A DNA stretch of 64,000 nucleotides from Spisula solida (Eukaryota > Mollusca > Bivalvia > Venerida > Mactridae): positions 5,528,001 through 5,592,000 of the forward strand of contig OX365949.1 of assembly GCA_947247005.1 (NCBI GenBank), written 5' to 3'. Every line of letters begins with the position of its first letter. Within the stretch, counting starts at the first letter, position 1. Shown in pieces: positions 45,656 through 57,662 of the stretch. The translations under genes and the position numbers were made by a program. The notes below the pieces were generated by a model, which did no database searches, was not told where the DNA came from, and saw nothing but the letters and a program-made list of their open reading frames with translations.

Positions 45656-47672
45656 ACACAAAGGATTGATTTGTTTGTTGTAATTTATTGATAGGGGCAA
45701 AGCATGTAAACAACAGCAGCTTATTATATACTTTTTTACACATTAAGTCTAGAGTTTGATTTCGAGCATTGAGCCGTAACTGCACTTAACCATTAATCGA
45801 TATTGGTTGGTATAGGTCTGACCACTAATATAAGTTATACTATTAAGGCTATGAGGTACGTGTGTCTGAATGGTCGTGACGGTAAGGCACTTATTACATT
45901 GTAAAATGATTTTGTAAGGCGAAGGCAAATTTGAATCCCACCAAAATATTTTTATTTTATTTATTAGAGTGCACACAATTTGTAAATTCCGTGTAATGCA
46001 AGTACATGCGACAAACTAATTTTCTTACATGTACATTGTAGAACGTAATTTATATTAAAATTGTCGGTAAGTTGTGAATACACAAACGATCGAAATCAGT
46101 GAAAATGAAAAACAGATTGAATCTAAACATTTTCATGGGTAAATTGAAGAATAAAAAACTCATCATTTCTTTAAATAACATAAAACAATGAATTAACAAA
46201 AATCAACGAATAGGGGATTCGAACCATCGAAATCTGGGTTATATTCTGAACGTTGCCGACTGCACTAAACTGTAATTCGATTACTAACAGATAACTTTAA
46301 GAATCATATAATTGAATAATGACCTCCAAACGTAATAAATCAGAGTCTACCCGCCAAAATTGATAGTCGGATAGGTCATGGCTCAGGATTCTGTTGAACT
46401 GTTGAATAGTGTAAAATGGCAATGTCAACGCCAACCAACGTACAATCTATGTTAATTTTAAGATATAATGAGACTTTATGAAAGTGACGGACAATGACCC
46501 ATACACAATGCATCAATGGTCGGATAAACGAATTTCTACCATCGATTCACGGAGACGTTTAGTGTCACTCGAGCGATATATTACTTTGCTCTCCGAAATT
46601 CCTCTTGGGAAATACGTAGAGAAAAGACCGGATTTGTTTAATGAATCGTGATAATGTAAACGGATTTTCCCTTGAAAGAAAGTTATTATTGTAAGGGACA
46701 TATATCTCGCCTGTGGTGTTTAAGTTTTGTTATATCATTATACAAAATTGATACGTGTTCTAAACACCAAGAAAAGTATATGAATAATTACATTTACTGG
46801 TGTTCTAAATAGGGGATATTACACAAATGTCCTTTCGTAATTCGTTTATTACGGGGGTTGAATAACTGTTGTGTCATTTCAGAGATATTGAAAACTGGAT
46901 GCATATTATACAAGATTTGAGAAAACGCATGTTACTATCGCTCTGCTCTGCTGCGTACAAATTCTATCTCATAATATGCTCTCGATTGCTGCGAACTTAT
47001 ATGCGTACCAAACTAACTACATGCAGTAACACTCAAATACTCCTTTAAGAAAATTGTGTAACTTCGACTCTAGAACAATAATAGGTTTATGCAAATGACT
47101 CTTTGAATTGTCACGTTTTCAATCTAAGTTTCCCTTAGAGACTCAGACTGACAATAGAATCTCGTTTGCCTTTTAACATGGCTTTCAATTAATTTCCTGC
47201 CCATTTTGTAGCAAGTAAAAAGAAATATATTCAATCTCCGTGCGACATAAAAGTATTCGCCATCACAGTCTGGAAATTTATGTTTGTTGGTTTATCGACA
47301 TTCTACGATGACCAAAAAATGAACACACAATTTTATTGAATGAACTAAGAGCGTTACAAATCAATTGATATTACTTATAAACTAGGGACCATCATGACAG
47401 AATAGTTATGGTCGTCAACGTCAATTGCATTGAATAGTTAGTGCTGTATAACTGGCCCGGTTCTACGTATCCACATATCCCTATAACAATAGTAGACATG
47501 GGCGTCTATGAGTCATCACGTTCGACATATTAGCTAGAAGGGGTTTCACATTGTGCTGGTTACTAATTTTAGTGTTCCTTACACTTTTGTGGGTCAAATT
47601 GGCACCTACAAGTGGGATATGGTAGCTGTTAGTTTTATTACTTCATTGTTCAAGTTTGTGTTGTGGTGTGTA

Positions 47673-48603
47673 CAGGGTCCCAAAAAAACGGGGACCTACC
47701 TAAAACCCTTATAACTTATCTATGTTTTAATGAATTTGACTGTTCTTTTGTGAGAGAGTGTAAAAGTGATCTCTACTTCTAAAATAGGTACTTATTAATA
47801 TGTTTTGCTTTAAAACAGGAAGTGAAGTCATCATTTTATGTATGGCGTGAATTCCTGCTTTTTTGCTGACTTGCGTGGAAAATGTCATCATTTGATAAGA
47901 CATTGTTGTGTGAGCGATCATTTTGAGAAAACAAGGTTTTAAAGTCACAAAATTGAAGAAAAACTTGGAAAAGGCAAAGAACATTGCAATAAAACAATGA
48001 AACCAAAGAAGCAAAATATAAATATTAATTTATTATATTGAGAACAATCAACAAGAACGCTTTGTTAAAAGCAAGAGTAACGAGGTGAACTTTTATCCAA
48101 ATTAACAGTTGATAGATATATATCCGAGTAATTTAGTGTGTTAGCAATTATAAAAAAGCAGAAACCACTTATTACCACAAATCAGCAGCAAAAAGAGGAT
48201 ACATTCGCAAGAAAGTACCGATTTTTGACCTCATACTTAAGAGCAAATGGCCTAGCTATACCTCCGATATGTGAATTTGTTTGCTGTACATGATGAACAT
48301 TAGTGTATGCAAATCCATTATCCTTGACAATGGGACACCTGAGTTGTCATTTGGGGTCAGCATGTAAATCTATCTCTTTGAACACGTTGAAATCCTTGTT
48401 CACTGTATGCTAATATACCGAAACACGTGATTGAAAACAAGGGAAGTAACTCATGGTATTGAACTAATTAATCACAATTATGATGCTGGTATTTTGAACT
48501 GTGTTTATCCCTTAATGTTTTGTCATATTGGCAATGTGTTATTGATAAAAGGGACAAAGTTACGAATGTTTAGCCTAGGTCCCCGTTTTTTTGGGACACC
48601 CTG
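47673..48603. mobile_element. Mariner-like non-autonomous element
   Basis: TIRs of about 33 bp (CAGGGTCCCAAAAAAACGGG at the left; the right end in reverse complement reads CAGGGTGTCCCAAAAAAACG) are flanked by TA on both sides (47671-47672, 48604-48605). Copies 1 and 3 have the uninterrupted GTGTGCATGTGG site. The 931 bp hold no recognisable transposase. Ends and TA duplication fit Tc1/mariner. Confidence 0.82.
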
Positions 48604-49418
48604 TACATGTGGTATGTGATCTTTCTTTTCTGTTTGTACCTAATAGTATTTTCTTTTGCAAATTCAAAGTCAAAAGTGATTAATAAAGAAATTACTCTAG
48701 ATCTGGGCTGAGTAGGACAATGACTCTGATACTCGCATTGACTTGCAATTTAACTTTTTCCTCTAGGACTTGCATGCCATTTTATGAGTTTGAAACTGTG
48801 CATGCGCGTTGGTACGCCTTAGGTCTGATCAATATGGTGGATACTATGATTTGTTGGTCTTTTCCAAATGGTTTTATAGTATTCATCCTCGAGAACAGAA
48901 TGTAACGACTTCGATCTCAGACTGTCACACCAATAACGTAGTCACACTAGTCCTGATATAGATAATTTACCTGATATAGATACCTGTGATTGGCTATTTG
49001 CGGCTTATAGTGGTCTAATGTTTTATTACCTCACATTGAATTCAAATTGATAAACGTGATGATATGCTATTGTAGTTTATCTTTAATTGTCGCTGGTTAT
49101 CACATAGCTTAACTGCATAAGTAGGCCTGTTCAAATTCATCGACTTTCATGGGTATACTATTAATAACCATGTTGTTTTGATATGTAGATTGGATGGCCA
49201 ATAACCATTGATTTTGTCTGGTTTGTGAGTTTAGTCAGGTTTAACATCGTTTCTCAACATTTTTCCAGTAATAAGGCGGTCGATTCAACTAACCAGTTTC
49301 CTTGGACTGTATTTTAACCACTACTAACTACACTTCCAACCAGGAACCAGCAAATTCCATCATGTGGAGGAAAATCCGACGTTAATTTCAAATTTCCATG
49401 GAAACGTTTGACCTCATG

Positions 49419-49491
49419 CAACTAGAAATCGAACCCGGGTCGGCGGGTAACAAATCCAGCGCAATGGCCCCTTGACCAGGGCCGCGGCTAA
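49419..49491 (-). pseudogene. tRNA-derived sequence (SINE head)
   Basis: On the minus strand it reads TAGCCGCGGCCCTGGTCAAG, then GCGCTGGATTTGTTACCCG and a B-box GGGTTCGATTTC. A-box, anticodon-arm-like (TGT) and T-arm parts are in tRNA order. It is more decayed in the same unit position of copies 1 (1565-1640), 2 (10135-10200) and 3 (31717-31790), so it is an ancestral part of the unit. It also gives rise to short chance ORFs there. Confidence 0.4.
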
Positions 49492-50479
49492 ATTTTGTCT
49501 GACTGTCAAAAAAGATACTCCAGTTTTATAATAACATCGAATGTATCATCAACATATCAGTCAACTTCGACCTTTACATCCGACCACCCACTAGTACATG
49601 TGGTTGAGAACTAGACCGACACCCTCCAGGTGCTGTGTCGTTCTACTTGTATGTCTGCAACGAGACTAGCTAAACACATGTTCTTTGAACAGAATAAATA
49701 CATTTCACGGATCACGCAAATATACATAGGTTATGACGACTTTCAGATTTTTAAATACCGATAAATGTAACTGTCACACACCACAGTTAAATACACCATA
49801 ACAAAGTCCCTTAAAATAAGCTGAAAAATCACGCCATAAAATATCCCAGAACAAAGGCTACAAGTGTGTAAGAATTAACGTAAACTGCTGTTGAAGTGTT
49901 TACTCCAGCGGGGAGGTTATTAGATTTCCGGTGCAATTTTGATGCTCATTAACAATCCGTGGGACACAAACTGTCTGCTCTATGTCGTAAGACATCACAT
50001 TAATGGGAACGAACAAATGTAACGTCAAGCCAAACAAAACAATTACTCGATAAATATATTGCTAACAGTTTTGCTCACGGACAGGATACGAGAACAGTGT
50101 GATCCAATTTACACGTGATTGGATAATGTTTTTTGTGGTATTATTGGTGTATTTACGAAACGTGGTAGACAAAAAGAATAACACGATATCATAGATAATG
50201 CAACTCATAACGTAACCAGTTTATACTAATTTATTTAAGGTCGATTGTGAAACTTGTATTAATCACTCTCGACACCTTATTCCTGGTGTTATCCATCGCC
50301 ACGAGGATATGAGAGAAGAGAAGCCAGTTTCCCTTTTATGCTGAGCATCTAGCGTAACTATATGCATTAACTATGCAATTTTACTATTACGAGGGGTGTT
50401 CGAAAAGAAATGCAATTTACTCTATAATTTTTTATTGACAGAACCATTTACAATGAAACTCACAGAAAACCTTCAATGA

Positions 50480-50790
50480 ACTCAGATTTATATAGCGCCC
50501 TTTTCATGCGAACGCACGTTCAAAGGCACTTTACCAATGTTGCAGCCACAAGGGTGCAGGTGCATCCTCTACCAGTGCAGATACAGCATGATCTGACAGA
50601 CTGAGAGAAAGACCCTGAAGGGAGAGAGAGACATTGGATACAGGCATGTCCGGCGCTGCAGAGGTGCGCCTAGCTCTTATTTCGAATAGACAGTCTGGTT
50701 CTTTAATGTGCCCTGTATATAGCACCGATACACAGCTTCCTGCCACTTCCAGATACTTTGCAATCCACACGGCCAGATATAGCGGGAAAT
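50480..50790 (-). mobile_element. LINE 3' fragment (L2/CR1-like)
   Basis: On the minus strand the fragment ends with GTAAAGTGCCTTTGAACGTG and AAAAGGGCGCTATATAAAT, the same style of 3' end as the LINE at 40269. It has no coding capacity. It lies within the Tc1/mariner-like element. Confidence 0.65.
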
Positions 50791-51461
50791 ATTATAAATA
50801 TTTCAGAAATGTCAAGTCATCAGTGACTTAGTGTGTTTTACAATTATGGATTTCTTAGAATTTCTGTTAGCACATATATGATGTTTCGACTTCATTCTTG
50901 GTTAATGATAGTTAGCGTATGTCCCTTCATTTATTATACTACGTAAAAACTTCTCTTGAAAGTACTGATGGTATAACTTTAATATTTTCTTGGCATTTAA
51001 AATAATATGACGTTTTGGGCACTACATAATGAGCATGGTATCCAGTGGGTACAACTGTTGTTAACTGCAATAATTTTCTTCCAAATGAAGTGAAATTGGG
51101 ATAAACTCGAGATTGTACGGGCAACTAACAGTCCAACTTTTAATATTGAAGCTTTGAGACGAATATCATACTTTTTATCAATGTTGGGTCTGATTGTTGT
51201 TGTTGTCAGTTGACCACATTTGTTGTTTGCTTTCAGATGCTATTGACCTACTTTGAAATATTTAATAAAAGTGTTACAATGCTGAAAGACACATTACGAT
51301 GTCCTTTTATCTAAAAAAGTTCATCTTGTATAAATTTATCACTTAAATTAGGTTTAAACCTTTCTTTGATATAAGGCATAATTTCAGTCAGTTTGACGAT
51401 ACGTTTATTGAACGTCTTTTAGGTGGGAAACCAAATGTGTAGCCTCGTTTAAATAAAGTCT

Positions 51462-51487
51462 TTACTTACTTACTTACTTACTTACTT
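51462..51487. repeat. (TTAC)n microsatellite
   Basis: About six uninterrupted TTAC units, after a AATAAAGTC string. Confidence 0.9.
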
Positions 51488-51799
51488 CAGCTTTGTATAA
51501 ATTAGTAAGTGTTTATTAAACATACATTATGACCAAACTAATGCATGGATTTCAACCAAATTTTATTCAAGTGCAGACAATGGGCTAATGGGTACACATG
51601 CCATGTTTGAATCACGAAACCCCAACAACTACCAATATATGCATGGAATTGAAAAACACCCCTCGTACAATCACTATTCTCGTGATGATTCCCATCTTTT
51701 ATCCACTATTTCAAGCAATTTTGACAATTGCACGATGGTCGACATTTTGTAGGGGGACTATTTATTTGGGGTTGTCAGTGCCTTAATTAAATAACACGT

Positions 51800-53218
51800 C
51801 ATTCGTCGATAAAGCACATGCGGGAAACGTTACTTTACAATATCACTTCGTGCGACCAAGTTATGAGTAAAGTTTTTGGTAAATCGTATAAAAAATCGTG
51901 ATTCTTTAGAAAGTGAAATGATACGGATTGGTTGCTATGTTTATTTCCACTGTTATCGTTTTGGTCAGGCTAATAGATAAGAACAAATCGGACAGGATAG
52001 ATAACACTCACCAGAAACAACAGACAAAGTTGTTATTCAGGACTAACTGAACGGCTACAAGTTTTGAACGAATTCAGCTCAACATGGTGAAGTTTCTCGG
52101 ATGGGCTGTTCCATAGTTCTGCTTGTGTTTGTTTTCTCGGCGGCCAATACTAGTAATTTGTGTCCTTACTCAAATAACTTGCACTACCTCTAACATATGT
52201 TCATCTACATGTACTCTCATAACACATAGCGTTAGTATACCCTGGCTTAATTATTATTGCAAACGAGAATTGCATTTACGGATGAATGAACTAAAATACG
52301 TTCAGGGAAAAATGTCATATTTATATCATCCAAACTATATCTCGAAATAGAAAGTTCTAATACTGCACTGTAATAGTTTATATCATAGTTAGCCAGCACG
52401 TAGCCTGTTTTGAGCTAAAACAATCCTTCCAGCAAAATCTAAGTTTATCACTTGTCTACTGTTTGTTATATACAGTTATTTTTTCAGCGTTAGCTGTCTA
52501 GCTTGGATGTTGACCTACTTTAACAACCAATGAAATCTTTATAAATTTCTCAGGGGTGAATGAAATTCCAAAATTTGATAGAATATAAATTGTATTCTTT
52601 TCACAAAAGGTTATGCTCGATTTTAAATTATTGCACTGTTCCCTTGTGCTAAACTTATAGTACTATACTCGCCTTTCAGTTATTCCATAGCTTTAGTTGT
52701 GCAATATACTCTAAGTAAGAACAATGTTGAACTTTAAGCGACCTGTTACTATACCAGCTGCAGGTTATGTGAAGGTCGGTCAAGTTATGTAAACAAGGAC
52801 GGTGCAGTGTTAAAAATACTATTGTTTTAAATTGGTTTTAAACTTCTTAACACAAAATAAAATGCAAATAATTAGTTTGTTGGAAAAAATGTTACATGAA
52901 TACTCCGATACTGAATAAATTAACATTATTTTGTATCTTGTAAAACAACATGCATAATTAACAATATCTGTGACCATGTTTTATCCTAAGCTTTCATTAA
53001 ACTTCTTGACATCAATAGATCATGTACTTCAAAATCAAAACAAAAATAATATTTTATTATACATATAAACTTAGAGTGTGCACTTAGTTTTTAAATGAGA
53101 AGAATACAAAACGTGAAAATGCAGGTTTCTAGGGTAAGCTGCACAAATTTCTTTATTTGGTATATTAAGTGTGCAGTCAACTTAATCGTCTGTAAGTTAT
53201 TTTATAATTTTATAACAG
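51800..53218. other. Unassigned, AT-rich
   Basis: No recognised repeat, unit homology or gene, apart from a short signal-peptide-like open frame near 52084-52193 described separately. Confidence 0.5.
52084..52193 (+). pseudogene. Possible signal-peptide exon remnant
   Basis: ATG at 52101 opens 30 codons: MGCSIVLLVFVFSAANTSN and on to CPYSNNLHYL, a classic signal-peptide shape (hydrophobic core, small residues at the cut, then polar). An upstream ATG at 52084 (MVKFLGWAVP, then stop) is in another frame and could be the original start before an indel. The preceding 150 bases are richer in GC and lack the TA runs of the surroundings. There is no donor site or continuation that I can identify. 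It may be chance. Confidence 0.25.
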
Positions 53219-53220
53219 TA

Positions 53221-54091
53221 CAGTAAACTCCCTCAAAACCGGACCCTGTCCGGACCGGTTCGAAAGTCCGGTTTTGTGGGAGGTCCGGTTTTAAGGGAGT
53301 TCTGTATCATGTACACTTTGATATGTTATCATAGGGAATATACTGTGTGTTTCATGATACATGTTTACGTTACATGTACAGTGCAACCTTTGAAGAGCAT
53401 CACCATTAAGGGAGCTGCAAATATTTCAATTCTAACATCGATGAGTACTCAAATTGCTCATTTTTTCATTGGCCATCAAAACTATCGAATGACAAAGACA
53501 GTACAGTCTTACAAATCCCGAAATGCAAGTGTGAGCTAATTGGAGACGTTTGTCGTAATTACAACATTTTTATGGGCTAAACGATCCTTTGTTCCAGTAA
53601 ATGTTTGTTGCAATACCTACCTCAAGAACAAAACATCAAATGGAAGGACCGTTTTCTTATTACGTTCGTAATTAGGCAATTATTTAATTTCATCGCGGCG
53701 AATTTCACAAAGTATTTTTCACGCCTGTGCAAATTACACGCGAGACCGTTTAAGAGTAAACATCAAAAACACGACTTGTTAATCGCACCTTTTGTTATGA
53801 CACGTTGTTTAATTAACAATTAACAAAGTGACATTTAAGACAAGAAAAATGTACGCGTTAAGTTTTCCGTCAGGTGAGACAAATATATGCGTCCGGTATT
53901 CCGCAAGTAACTATCGTTGAAAATCTTGTCAGCGGACCGAAAATGCCGTCCGGAATCCGGAATTATGAGAGTCCGGTATTGCGGGAGCTTTTTAAGTTAA
54001 CTTTATAAGAAAAAAATACGGGACCTAGGAAATCGTCCGATTTTATGGGGATTCCGGTTTTGAGGGAGTACGGTTTTGAGGGAGTTTACTG
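53221..54091. mobile_element. Pogo/Tigger-like element, 871 bp
   Basis: Ends CAGTAAACTCCCTCAAAACC and its reverse complement, flanked by TA (53219-53220, 54092-54093). Each end carries further copies of the TIR words (AGTCCGGTTTTGTGGGAGG, GTCCGGTATTGCGGGAG, GATTCCGGTTTTGAGGGAG). This fits pogo-type ends. No transposase was recognised; the open frame at 53605-53823 has no known motif. Confidence 0.8.
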
Positions 54092-54348
54092 TATTTTGTA
54101 ATGTAAATATGTTCATCCCAATTATTTAGGGTAGTTTTTTTATAATTATTACATTCGCAAATGTATTGTACAAATACATGTAACAATCACAGGCTGTCAT
54201 TAAACTCAATGCTGTATATCTTTTATAAAGATATTTCTTGTTATAAATTGACCTACTTTCTCTTATAATTACCACTTCTTCGTTGCACGTTCTGAAAGTA
54301 ACGGAGACTGACACCGACACACTACCTTGTTTATAAAAGGGTAAATGA

Positions 54349-54468
54349 ATTACTATCGTCGACACAAGGAGACGTATAGTGACACTCGAGCGATATATTA
54401 CTTTGCGCTCCGAAATTCCTCTAGGGAAATACGTGTCTAATAGACATGATTTGTTTAATGAAACTTGA
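54349..54468 (+). other. Diverged copy of a short conserved open frame
   Basis: The plus frame reads ITIVDTRRRIVTLERYIT and on to LFNET then TGA. The same frame and stop position occur in copies 1 (8078-8251, 57 codons with ATG), 2 (29280-29408) and 3b (46478-46651, with ATG). Between copies 1, 2 and 3b nearly all substitutions change the amino acid, so protein constraint is not supported and I do not call a gene. Confidence 0.3.
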
Positions 54469-55040
54469 TATTGGAAACGCTGTTTCCCTTGACAACAGCA
54501 TCTAATGACCATACACCTCACTTGTAAAGTACAAGGTTTGTAATGGCCTTATAATTAAATGGGTTAGATACATGGTGATTTATTTACGGTGATATTTAGT
54601 TTTCTGCGTAGTTGTGTGAATCGTTCATGCGTTGTTCTATATCACTTATTTGGTATTTTTTTGTTGAGTATATAATGAGGATCAAATTTCATTTCAGGCC
54701 CTCTCTCAGACTTGCAAACTTACGCGAAATACTGGGAACTCATATATGAGTCCCAATACATATACTTTTGATGTCACTTGAAGAAAGTAAGCACCGCCGC
54801 TTCTAATCTAGAAACGCAATAGTTTTATGTAGATGACTCTTACGATTGTCAATTGTCTAATCTAAGCTTTTCTTGGAGACAATGGATTCTCATTCGTCTT
54901 TAACTATCTTGTTTAATTAATTTTTCAGCTCACTTCCTCGCAAGTAAAAAGTAACGCATTTTGTTTAATCTATGTGACATAAAAGTAATTGTCATTTATC
55001 GAGACTGGGAATTCATGTGCTTGGCTTATAAACATTCTAT

Positions 55041-55640
55041 GATGCACTTTAATGAAACGAAATTAAAATCATTCGACATTGAACGGTGAAATGTATAAGA
55101 TCTATCGGAGCTTCCGTAGCCAAATAGTAATAGTGGTCGATGGCTTAAAATTTAGAAACCGTCACTACAACGTTTAATTTGTCATGACTTGTGCAATTTC
55201 CTCCACTGTGTATGCGGAGATCGATCGAAGAAAGATAATAATACAAAGGCATGCGCATACATTTTTATCACTTTCACTTACTTTTTCTTTGTTGTTTTGT
55301 AACATGAATGTTGCGTGTTTTGTATTTCGTATTTGATCAAATTCACAGCCCTTTCACATTTGCTTATTTCGAATTTGTACAGTTTACATAAGTTGTACCA
55401 CTTTTTGCATGAGTAATGAAAAGTTAAGCGTTGTTTGCTAGGAACGTAATCATTTATTCAAACATTGTTTCGGTCTGCCTGATAGGATCACGATTACTGG
55501 CTAACATAGACCTCTTTAAAAGCCATGTTATCAATGAGTGTATATTGAATGATTATATTGTCTAGAAATGTAAATTTGAACGGTAATAAACATTGATTTG
55601 TCTGGATTTTGTATAAATTGTTGTGGGTGTTGGTCTTTGT
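55041..55640. repeat. Tandem unit, copy 5 remnant
   Basis: After the copy 4 end block, weak unit homology restarts. The clearest piece is near 55565-55605 (TGTAAATTTGAACGG, then AATAAACATTGATTTGTCTGG), matching unit positions 1378-1420. It is the most diverged copy, and the array appears to end here. Confidence 0.45.
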
Positions 55641-56430
55641 ATAAGAGAGATTTACCATTGATTATATCTAAGCTTAGCTAGATCGATTTAGTATACCTCA
55701 CTTTTTTCTACGATGCTCAAGTCCCATTCCCCCAGAAGCAGATATTTTGACTGCCATTGATAGTTCCAACCTTTTGGACACGTGATCGACCGAAAAATGA
55801 CTGTCATGTCATGTGATCGACCTGACATTTTGAATGTCATGCACGGGCAAGTATCTGCGTCGATTTTAGTTTTTTGACTGTTAAAATATACAAGATTTTC
55901 TAAAAATAGAATCCCACAGGAAGACAACTAAAACATATATGTGTCTAGTCTGGCTACCCGACTAGATAATATATTTTATATTATATAGATATATATTTTT
56001 ATACATTTTCAATTTTAGCTAGATTTTATTTTGGGCTTGATTATGTTTGAGGGTGCAAAGGGAATAAATTTAAGGAAAAAAGAGTAGACTGAAGAGTTGT
56101 CTCCTTTAATTAAACATAGGGTATGTATAGGCAGACTAATATGTGTCCTAAAAAAAGCATTTCGTTTATACAACTGTCTAGGTTAAGAACACTGTACACA
56201 ACGCATGTATATGTTTGATGTCATGTTCTCACTATCAATGACGTCATAAGGTCAAAAAGTGACGTTACATTTGGCGCACTTTTAAAGTACGAGATCTTTT
56301 CAAAAATGGTAAAAATCTAACTTAGCTTACAACATAAGTTCTTTATAATTTCTTAATATTAATATTAGTTAATTGAATCCGTAAAATGCAACAATGAATG
56401 TAAACGTAAAAAAGAATGTGAAATAATATA
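55641..56430. other. Unassigned, AT-rich
   Basis: No repeat or gene recognised. A minus-strand open frame of 79 codons (55688-55927) has some protein-like composition (CPKGWNYQW) but no family I can name. Confidence 0.4.
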
Positions 56431-57484
56431 GCCCGTTTGCAGCGAAAAAAATCGTCTAAATTTCAAATTTCTGTAAATCTATTCATTAGATTTTGATAAA
56501 AATTTACATAGAGTCATAATTACATTCTACCTACTCCAATTTCAAATTTCATAATTTTCAATTAATTATTTAAACAAGTTTATTCTTAATTGTATTTTGA
56601 TATTACATGAATTTGGACACTTTAACGCAGGGATGTAATCTGGTATTCCATTGATGTTTTACTGTCATTTATTTAACAGTTATAATCCGTGATCAGCGAA
56701 ATTGACATTGCTGTGATGAAAGCGAAATGTTTGAGGCCCGTATAAATCGATTTGTTTAGGTATGTCGCTGTTGTGTGTTTATACATGTGTATAAAGATAA
56801 TGCATAATAATATCACGAAAAAGCAGTGAAACCCAAAGCCTTATTCACTCAGACACATAAGCTATATATTTACTCATATACTCATACATGTACATATTTA
56901 ATCATGTTAAATTAAGAGTTATTGGAGCATTGTAATGTACATGTAGTCATATGACTGGACCAGTCCTATATAATTGGATTATATTCATGTACCCACACTT
57001 TAAGTAATGGTCTGAAACGACCTTCACAAGTTTGAAGCCCTAATATTAAGCAGTCAAAATCGTTCAAAGACGCTGTAAAATCCGTGTTTTTTATAGTTCG
57101 AGAAGGAGGCTGCAAGACGCAAACCATTTTTACGTATAGACCCGAAAATATGATACAGACAAACAGTACAGATGCACAGACGGGCCTCGTATATGCTATA
57201 TTAAATATGTCACAAACACGTAAATCTACCGTTAGACGTGTCATGTGACCATAAAATTGGCCGTTGTGTGTATCGAGTCTTCTAACATGAAGTTTCATTG
57301 TAAACTACAAATATTTTACATAGAACTTATGAAAAAACTTTTTTCACACATGCCCGATGCTGCTTAAATTTAATTGTATATTAGGTAGATACATTTCATT
57401 CACCCGTGCAAAATCTCATCCTTGTAGGTGCAGTAAATACTGCGAAATCTTCATTTCAGACGATTTTTTTCGCCGCAAACGGAC
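56431..57484. mobile_element. Non-autonomous TIR element, family X, copy A
   Basis: Ends GCCCGTTTGCAGCGAAAAAA and reverse-complement GTCCGTTTGCGGCGAAAAAA, followed by ATCGTCT at both. A second copy (60715-63187) lies in the opposite orientation and matches along both arms and the middle. TA or AT may be duplicated at the edges but this is ambiguous. The minus-strand frame at 56966-57298 (MKLHVRRLDTHN) is shared with copy B but differs at about one residue in four, so it does not look constrained. The superfamily is not determined. Confidence 0.75.
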
Positions 57485-57662
57485 TATACACTAATTTATC
57501 TACAATAATTTATATGAAAGAACAGTCACGTCTACTGTTTATAACTAGATCTATCATAATCATGGCATTTTTGCTAGACTTATAATAGTGTTCGGTATAA
57601 TAAAATAAATATCAGATGCCTGCCTTCTTGACATTGATATTGTCAACCATCGAAACAGTATG

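Larger units (their letters stand above)
37006..47320. repeat. Tandem unit, copy 3b (starts mid-unit)
   Basis: Starts abruptly at unit position about 3485 (ATTACGCGTAG block, also at 3486 and 33632) directly after copy 3 reaches unit position 6855. It runs on through the GGAGCTATCTAATTAATCC block (38427), an LTR shared with copy 2 (38879-43368, interrupted by a LINE), a MITE (43968-44115), a near-perfect palindrome (44468-44636), a local tandem duplication (45062-45655) and the rest of the unit to 47320. It resembles copy 2 more than copies 1 and 3, because both carry the LTR at the same place. Confidence 0.8.
50390..51665. mobile_element. Tc1/mariner-like element, 1276 bp
   Basis: Ends CGAGGGGTGTT and AACACCCCTCG, flanked by TA (50388-50389, 51666-51667). 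The unoccupied site TTTACTATTACAACC is seen in copy 1 (about 2845). The length is that of a typical mariner but no transposase is recognisable, and part of the interior is a LINE 3' end. A solo left end, CGAGGGGTGTT, occurs in the unit itself at 2804 and 32956. Confidence 0.78.
47321..55040. repeat. Tandem unit, copy 4 (diverged, patchy)
   Basis: Homology to the unit restarts at 47321 (ACACACAATTTTATTGAATG) and continues, broken by a mariner-like element (47673-48603), to about 50240. It is patchy around 50360-51740, where a Tc1/mariner-like element (50390-51665) sits, and resumes at 54345-55040 (GGAGACG.ATAGTG block, GATGACTCTTA block). The interval of about 51800-54340 has no recognisable unit sequence. 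Confidence 0.65.

Noticed and set aside
55688..55927. Minus-strand frame of 79 codons with a protein-like composition
   Set aside because: I recognise no family or flanking splice sites; it cannot be told from chance.
56966..57298. MKLHVRRLDTHN-type frame shared with 60902-61087
   Set aside because: About a quarter of residues differ between the two element copies and one is truncated, so there is no sign of protein constraint.
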